DNA from: an uncultured Planctomycetota bacterium
GTDB lineage: Bacteria; Planctomycetota; Planctomycetia; Pirellulales; Thermoguttaceae
Length of the DNA stretch: 36,041 bases
Reading direction: 5' to 3'
Assembly (NCBI GenBank): GCA_902796885.1
Contig: CADBQY010000117.1
Span: 1-36,041, forward strand
Every line of letters starts with the position of its first letter. The stretch's first letter is position 1. The translations under genes were made by a program, and so were the position numbers. Shown one piece after another: positions 32,547 to 36,041 of the stretch. Under the pieces are notes generated by a model. The model was given only the letters and a program-made list of their open reading frames with translations, did no database searches and was not told the origin of the DNA.

Positions 32547-33355
32547 TGAACCGCCCCTCCCGTCTGACCGACCTGTTGGCCGACTTTTTTGAAGACGCGA
32601 ACCGGGCCGGCGTCACGGATCTCCCCGCGGCGCCGGCCTTGGAACCCGTGCCCCTTACCGAAAAGGCGCTCCGCGCCGATCCCGGCGCGGAGCCGCCCGT
32701 TCAGGCTCCCGACGACGCTATGGCGAAACGACCTTCCCAAACCCCGCTCGAAAAGACGCTGGCCGAAATCAAGCCGGGACTTTCGACCCGAGCCAAAGAG
32801 GCGATCCTGCGCGACTTGGCGCGGGCCGTCTCGGCGTGCGTCCTTTGTCCCGAGCTGGTCGCCAATCGGACGCAGACCGTCTTCGGCGTCGGAAATCCGG
32901 ACGCCGAGCTCGTTTTTATCGGGGAAGGCCCGGGAGTCGACGAAGACCGGCAGGGGGAACCTTTCGTCGGCCGGAGCGGGCAGCTCCTGACCGACATTAT
33001 CGTCAAAGGGATGAAAATGCGCCGGGAAGACGTCTATATATGTAACGTCGTCCGATGCCGGCCTCCGGGGAACCGAAACCCGCTCCCGAACGAAGCGGCC
33101 TGCTGCCGCCCTTTCCTCGACGGAACGCTCCGAACGATCGCGCCCAAATATATCTGCTGTCTCGGCGCGGTCGCCGCTCAGAACCTTCTTCAGACCGACC
33201 AGGCGATCGGCAGGCTCCGCGGAAAGATCCACGATTACCGGGGGATTCAGGTCGTTTGCACCTATCACCCGGCCTACCTTTTGCGGAATCCGGCCGCAAA
33301 ACGGGATACCTGGGAAGACATTAAACTTCTTCTGCGCCGCATGGGCCGGATGTAA
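32546..33355 (+). CDS. family 4 uracil-DNA glycosylase (iron-sulfur)
   Basis: A 269-residue DNA repair enzyme that removes uracil arising from cytosine deamination. About 85 N-terminal residues are extra and low in complexity; the catalytic domain follows. Cluster ligands are likely C98, C101, C171 and C186 or C187 for a [4Fe-4S] cluster. The active-site loop GEGPGVDEDRQGEPFVGRSGQLL (about 126-148) and the DNA-binding HPAYLLRNP (241-249) are typical of family 4. It is coupled to the GH2 gene (TGATG overlap) and ends before the barrel gene's promoter. Pairing a repair enzyme with an exported hydrolase looks like convenience rather than function. Confidence 0.92.
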   Translation: MNRPSRLTDLLADFFEDANRAGVTDLPAAPALEPVPLTEKALRADPGAEPPVQAPDDAMAKRPSQTPLEKTLAEIKPGLSTRAKEAILRDLARAVSACVLCPELVANRTQTVFGVGNPDAELVFIGEGPGVDEDRQGEPFVGRSGQLLTDIIVKGMKMRREDVYICNVVRCRPPGNRNPLPNEAACCRPFLDGTLRTIAPKYICCLGAVAAQNLLQTDQAIGRLRGKIHDYRGIQVVCTYHPAYLLRNPAAKRDTWEDIKLLLRRMGRM

Positions 33356-33373
33356 CTTGCCCAGATTACCCAT

Positions 33374-33402
33374 TTTACTTCCGATTAGTCCTTCTTTATA
33401 AA
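33374..33402 (+). promoter_or_regulatory. candidate promoter of the beta-barrel gene
   Basis: TTTACT (33374-33379), 17 bases, TATAAA (33397-33402). The leader would be about 135 bases. A weaker GATAAA box at 33452-33457 is an alternative. Confidence 0.45.
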
Positions 33403-33544
33403 ATTTTCCGATTCTAGCGATTATCACTCAACTGTTACTTTTGGAATATCCGATAAAACCGCTACAGCCGTAGGTTTCGGACAGGTTTATCTGTTTGGAG
33501 CCTGAACTACATGGATGTTTTATGTGAGCAGATTGGATTGCACC

Positions 33545-35074
33545 ATGTCTCTGAAAAAGTTGAAGTTAGCTATCGCCTGCCTGGGCCTGTTCCTGTTAAT
33601 GACGGCCCACGCCAGCGCTCAGATCTCCCAGATGCGGTTCTTCTCACCGTATCCTGACGATCAGTTCGGCGGCGGAGCCTACATGCACGAAGGACTTTAC
33701 GGAAGCATTGGCGCCGGATTGATGACGATCTCGCTGCCGTCGAGCACCAAGGTCGGCTACGAATACGGTTCGGTAGCCGACACGCCGTATTTGATTTCGA
33801 GAACGGCCGGAGGGGCGTTCACCGCGATCAAGACGACGAACCAGATCTCGACCGACGCGCTTCATCACGATTTCACCTCGGTCAGCCAGTTTGAGGTCGG
33901 GAATCAGCGCGGCCATCACGGCTGGTCGGTGAAAGGGACGATCGTCACCCCGCAGCGTCTCCGCCAAGAGGGAATCGACGCCTCGGTCAATATTCTCGAC
34001 CCGCAGACGGTTCTCCTCGACGAGTACGTCGACGGCGCGGGAGAGTACTACGTCTGGGCCGACGACAAGTTCGTCTCGATGGCGACCTACGAAGCTTACC
34101 ATCAGGGGCGGATCGGGCACCTCTGGGCGCTGATCGACCTCTACGGCGGGCAGACGAGCGACCACAGCTACTCGAACGGAAACACCAATACGAACAATAA
34201 CAACAACAACGACGAGGAAGGCGCGCAGTACGCGTTCGCGCCGATCCCGATCGTCTTCGACACCTACACGTTCAACACCAAGGTGAACACGTGGTGCGTC
34301 GAGGCGATGTACACCTACCGGTTCCACCCGTTCCGTCTCGGGACCCTGGAATTCCTCGCCGGCGTGAAATATCACGTCTTCGACGACAAAATGGAGCTTT
34401 TCGCCCACGCGACGACCAAGACGAGCTCGCACTACACCAACACCATCGTCAACATCCTTAACAAGGGAGGTTCGACCGTCGTCACTCCGAGCGGCAACAT
34501 TTCGAGTCAGGACCAGGAATACGACGATTACGACGAAGACAGCGATTCCTTCTCGGGCGCCGATCTGGGGTATTCAAGCTGGAACTTCGACGCCGACAAC
34601 CAGATCATCGGCCCGCAGATCGGGGGACGCTACACGCTGTCGAACAACCGCTGGCGCCTCTCCGGAGAAGGGACCTTCTTCGCCGGGTTCAACCGTCAGA
34701 ACCTGTCCGGCGACGGCTACATGGGTCTGAAATACGAGTCGAGCCAGTCGGGCGATCTCAGCGACACCGGCGGGATCCCGCTCAACTCCCCGATCAACAC
34801 GGTCGCCAACTCGTTCTCCTACTCGCGGCACTTCAACCAGTGGTCGCCGGGCGCGAACGTCAAGGTCGAGGCGGCGTGGCACTGGACCTCGGTCGTTTCG
34901 TTCAAAGTCGGTTACGACTTCACCTATCTGGCGAACATCGCGCGGAGCACGACGATCAACGACTATCGGATCAATCCGGACGGCAGTTTCTTCGGAGTCC
35001 GCGACGACAAGAAACTTCGGAACGAAAGCACACTCATCCATGGGGTGATGTTCACGGTGCAAATCAATAAGTAG
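33545..35074 (+). CDS. BBP7-like outer-membrane beta-barrel protein
   Basis: A 509-residue exported protein. A signal peptide (MSLKKLKLAIACLGLFLLMTAHASAQ) is followed by alternating amphipathic strands rich in Gly, Tyr, Trp and Phe. The C-terminal strands (GANVKVEAAWHWTSVVSFKVGYDFTYLANIAR, in pieces, and HGVMFTVQIN) resemble the planctomycete BBP7/porin-like barrels. Around residues 220-235 a loop is almost pure Asn (SNGNTNTNNNNNNDEEG); another loop near 330 is Asp/Glu-rich. Both probably face outward. Role unknown: porin or surface protein. An ATG at 33515 would add ten residues before the signal; neither start has a good Shine-Dalgarno. A strong terminator follows. Confidence 0.78.
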   Translation: MSLKKLKLAIACLGLFLLMTAHASAQISQMRFFSPYPDDQFGGGAYMHEGLYGSIGAGLMTISLPSSTKVGYEYGSVADTPYLISRTAGGAFTAIKTTNQISTDALHHDFTSVSQFEVGNQRGHHGWSVKGTIVTPQRLRQEGIDASVNILDPQTVLLDEYVDGAGEYYVWADDKFVSMATYEAYHQGRIGHLWALIDLYGGQTSDHSYSNGNTNTNNNNNNDEEGAQYAFAPIPIVFDTYTFNTKVNTWCVEAMYTYRFHPFRLGTLEFLAGVKYHVFDDKMELFAHATTKTSSHYTNTIVNILNKGGSTVVTPSGNISSQDQEYDDYDEDSDSFSGADLGYSSWNFDADNQIIGPQIGGRYTLSNNRWRLSGEGTFFAGFNRQNLSGDGYMGLKYESSQSGDLSDTGGIPLNSPINTVANSFSYSRHFNQWSPGANVKVEAAWHWTSVVSFKVGYDFTYLANIARSTTINDYRINPDGSFFGVRDDKKLRNESTLIHGVMFTVQINK

Positions 35075-35097
35075 CGGCTGTACTTATGCATCCGTGG

Positions 35098-35134
35098 AAA
35101 AAAGGCGCAAACCTTACGGTTTGCGCCTTTTTTT
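35098..35134. terminator. bidirectional intrinsic terminator
   Basis: GGCGCAAACC (35104-35113), loop TTAC, GGTTTGCGCC (35118-35127), then seven T (35128-35134). On the other side six A (35098-35103) give a T-run on the minus strand. It serves both the barrel gene and the convergent gene at the right edge. Confidence 0.93.
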
Positions 35135-35219
35135 GCGCCCTTCCGAAGCGGAGAGATCCGGCCGCGCGGCGTGCGGCGGTCGAAATCCTGTCCCGGCCCA
35201 AAAACGCGCCTTCGACGTT

Positions 35220-36041
35220 TCACTTTCTGACGTTGCAGGAACCGGAACTCGTCACCGGACGCAGTTCCCCGCCCTCGTATTCAAACACTTTGTTTGTAAT
35301 ATCGTTTAAGATCAGCGTGCCGTCGGACGGCTCCAAAGCCTGCAGGGTAAACTTTTCGGGATCGATCGGCTCGTTGATCCGCGTGTCGGTCAAAACAACC
35401 TTGTCGCGACTTTCCATTTTGACTTCTTCCTTGAGGCTGTATGTGACCCGATCGATTTCGGAGGGAACATAGATTCCGCCGGAACGGCTCCACTGCGCTC
35501 TTTTTATGCTCATCCAATAGGGTTCGGCGATTTCGATGACATACAAAGGAAGAAAGCCGGATTCCTCATTCCACAGAATGTCATCTTCCCCGCCGGATCC
35601 GGTAACGCGACGGCAGCAGTACCATTTCCCGCCCTCTCCGCCTGCTGACTCGTAAATGCGGTAAGCGGGACCGGGCTCTTCCTGTATCTCCTCTTCCCTT
35701 TTGCCGTCGATGGTGTCGGCTGCGATGGCAAACTGCCTCCACTCCACTCCGTCGTAGCACTCGCTGATATTCATCGTGTTATTGCCTCTCCGGGATCGGC
35801 GGCCATCTCTGTCGAGAAATTCGTGCGGTTCAATGCGGATGAGTTTGTCTATCGTGTCCAGGACAACGCCGGAAATGACCGCGGCGGGCATGGTATCCCC
35901 TTTCAGCCGTTCTCTGCAATCTTTGTAACTGAAATCCTCGGGAGTTTCGACGGCAAGCATCGTATTGGCAAGCGGCACATATTCCCCCTGGTCGGGACCG
36001 AAGACCCGGACTCCGTCGTCGCCGACCGTGGCGGCGTCCTC
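35220..36041 (-). CDS. LolA-like protein, 5' end off the window
   Basis: The frame stays open to the right edge, so only the C-terminal 273 or so residues are seen. The GTG at 35978 lies inside a continuous sequence (GEYVPLANTM) and is not the start. The visible part has a mixed beta-rich body and ends with QWSRSGGIYVPSEIDRV, TDTRINEPIDPEKFTLQAL and YEGGEL. The INEPIDPxxFTL motif near the end is common in planctomycete proteins loosely related to LolA-type lipoprotein-sorting folds; assignment is tentative. No C-terminal membrane helix is present, unlike the related gene ending at 5153. It ends 85 bases from the bidirectional terminator it shares with the barrel gene. Confidence 0.7.
   Translation of the reverse strand, partial: EDAATVGDDGVRVFGPDQGEYVPLANTMLAVETPEDFSYKDCRERLKGDTMPAAVISGVVLDTIDKLIRIEPHEFLDRDGRRSRRGNNTMNISECYDGVEWRQFAIAADTIDGKREEEIQEEPGPAYRIYESAGGEGGKWYCCRRVTGSGGEDDILWNEESGFLPLYVIEIAEPYWMSIKRAQWSRSGGIYVPSEIDRVTYSLKEEVKMESRDKVVLTDTRINEPIDPEKFTLQALEPSDGTLILNDITNKVFEYEGGELRPVTSSGSCNVRK

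Overview
The window looks like a chromosomal segment of a Planctomycetota bacterium, probably near Pirellulales. The evidence is a DUF1559 prepilin-like protein, an SHD1-domain exported protein, a BBP7-like outer-membrane barrel, proteins ending in a planctomycete-style sorting-like domain, a Tat-exported BNR sialidase, and an FGE-sulfatase (SUMF1) domain fused to an ABC exporter. GC is high, genes are tightly packed with many ATGA or TGATG start/stop overlaps, and Shine-Dalgarno sequences vary from strong to absent. I saw no rRNA, tRNA, CRISPR array or intact insertion sequence. Family names are from reading motifs; no database search was possible. Layout: (1) 169-2130, mutL, with a consensus-like promoter so close that the mRNA may be leaderless. 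(2) 2169-6142, minus strand: a LolA-like membrane-anchored protein, a 4-TM protein, a DUF1559 prepilin-like protein and an exported alpha/beta hydrolase. (3) 6143-7829: two conserved-looking small genes around a repeat- and hairpin-rich intergenic region. (4) 7903-11287, plus strand: a 19-codon leader ORF, a membrane protein, a membrane-tethered PP2C phosphatase, a beta-propeller glutaminyl cyclase and a small membrane protein, all overlapping by a few bases. (5) 11284-14209: citramalate synthase (isoleucine precursor supply) overlapping a Tat-exported sialidase, closed by a terminator. (6) 14299-15952: a decayed AAA/DUF4143 ATPase remnant, then a thioredoxin reductase-like flavoprotein lacking both NADPH motifs, next to thioredoxin. 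(7) 16085-27167, minus strand, an envelope block: a polysaccharide flippase; a three-gene operon (exported protein, ABC exporter/coiled-coil/FGE-like fusion, SHD1 protein); a pyruvyl transferase and an FrhB-like iron-sulfur protein. (8) 27520-30581, plus strand: two tandem GT39/ArnT-like membrane glycosyltransferases. (9) 30747-33355: an exported GH2 glycoside hydrolase overlapping a family 4 uracil-DNA glycosylase. (10) 33545-35074: a BBP7-like barrel; then a bidirectional terminator and a LolA-like gene running off the right edge. The regions share an envelope theme: flippase, GT39 enzymes, pyruvyl transferase and FrhB protein fit synthesis and decoration of a surface glycan, while the sialidase and GH2 enzyme would act on external glycans. 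The most unusual element is the 1342-residue ABC transporter that carries, beyond a seventh membrane helix, a long coiled coil and an FGE-fold domain. In that domain one of the two copper-binding catalytic cysteines is replaced by valine, which suggests binding or sensing rather than formylglycine formation. With its two exported co-operonic partners it is the best candidate here for an undescribed system.
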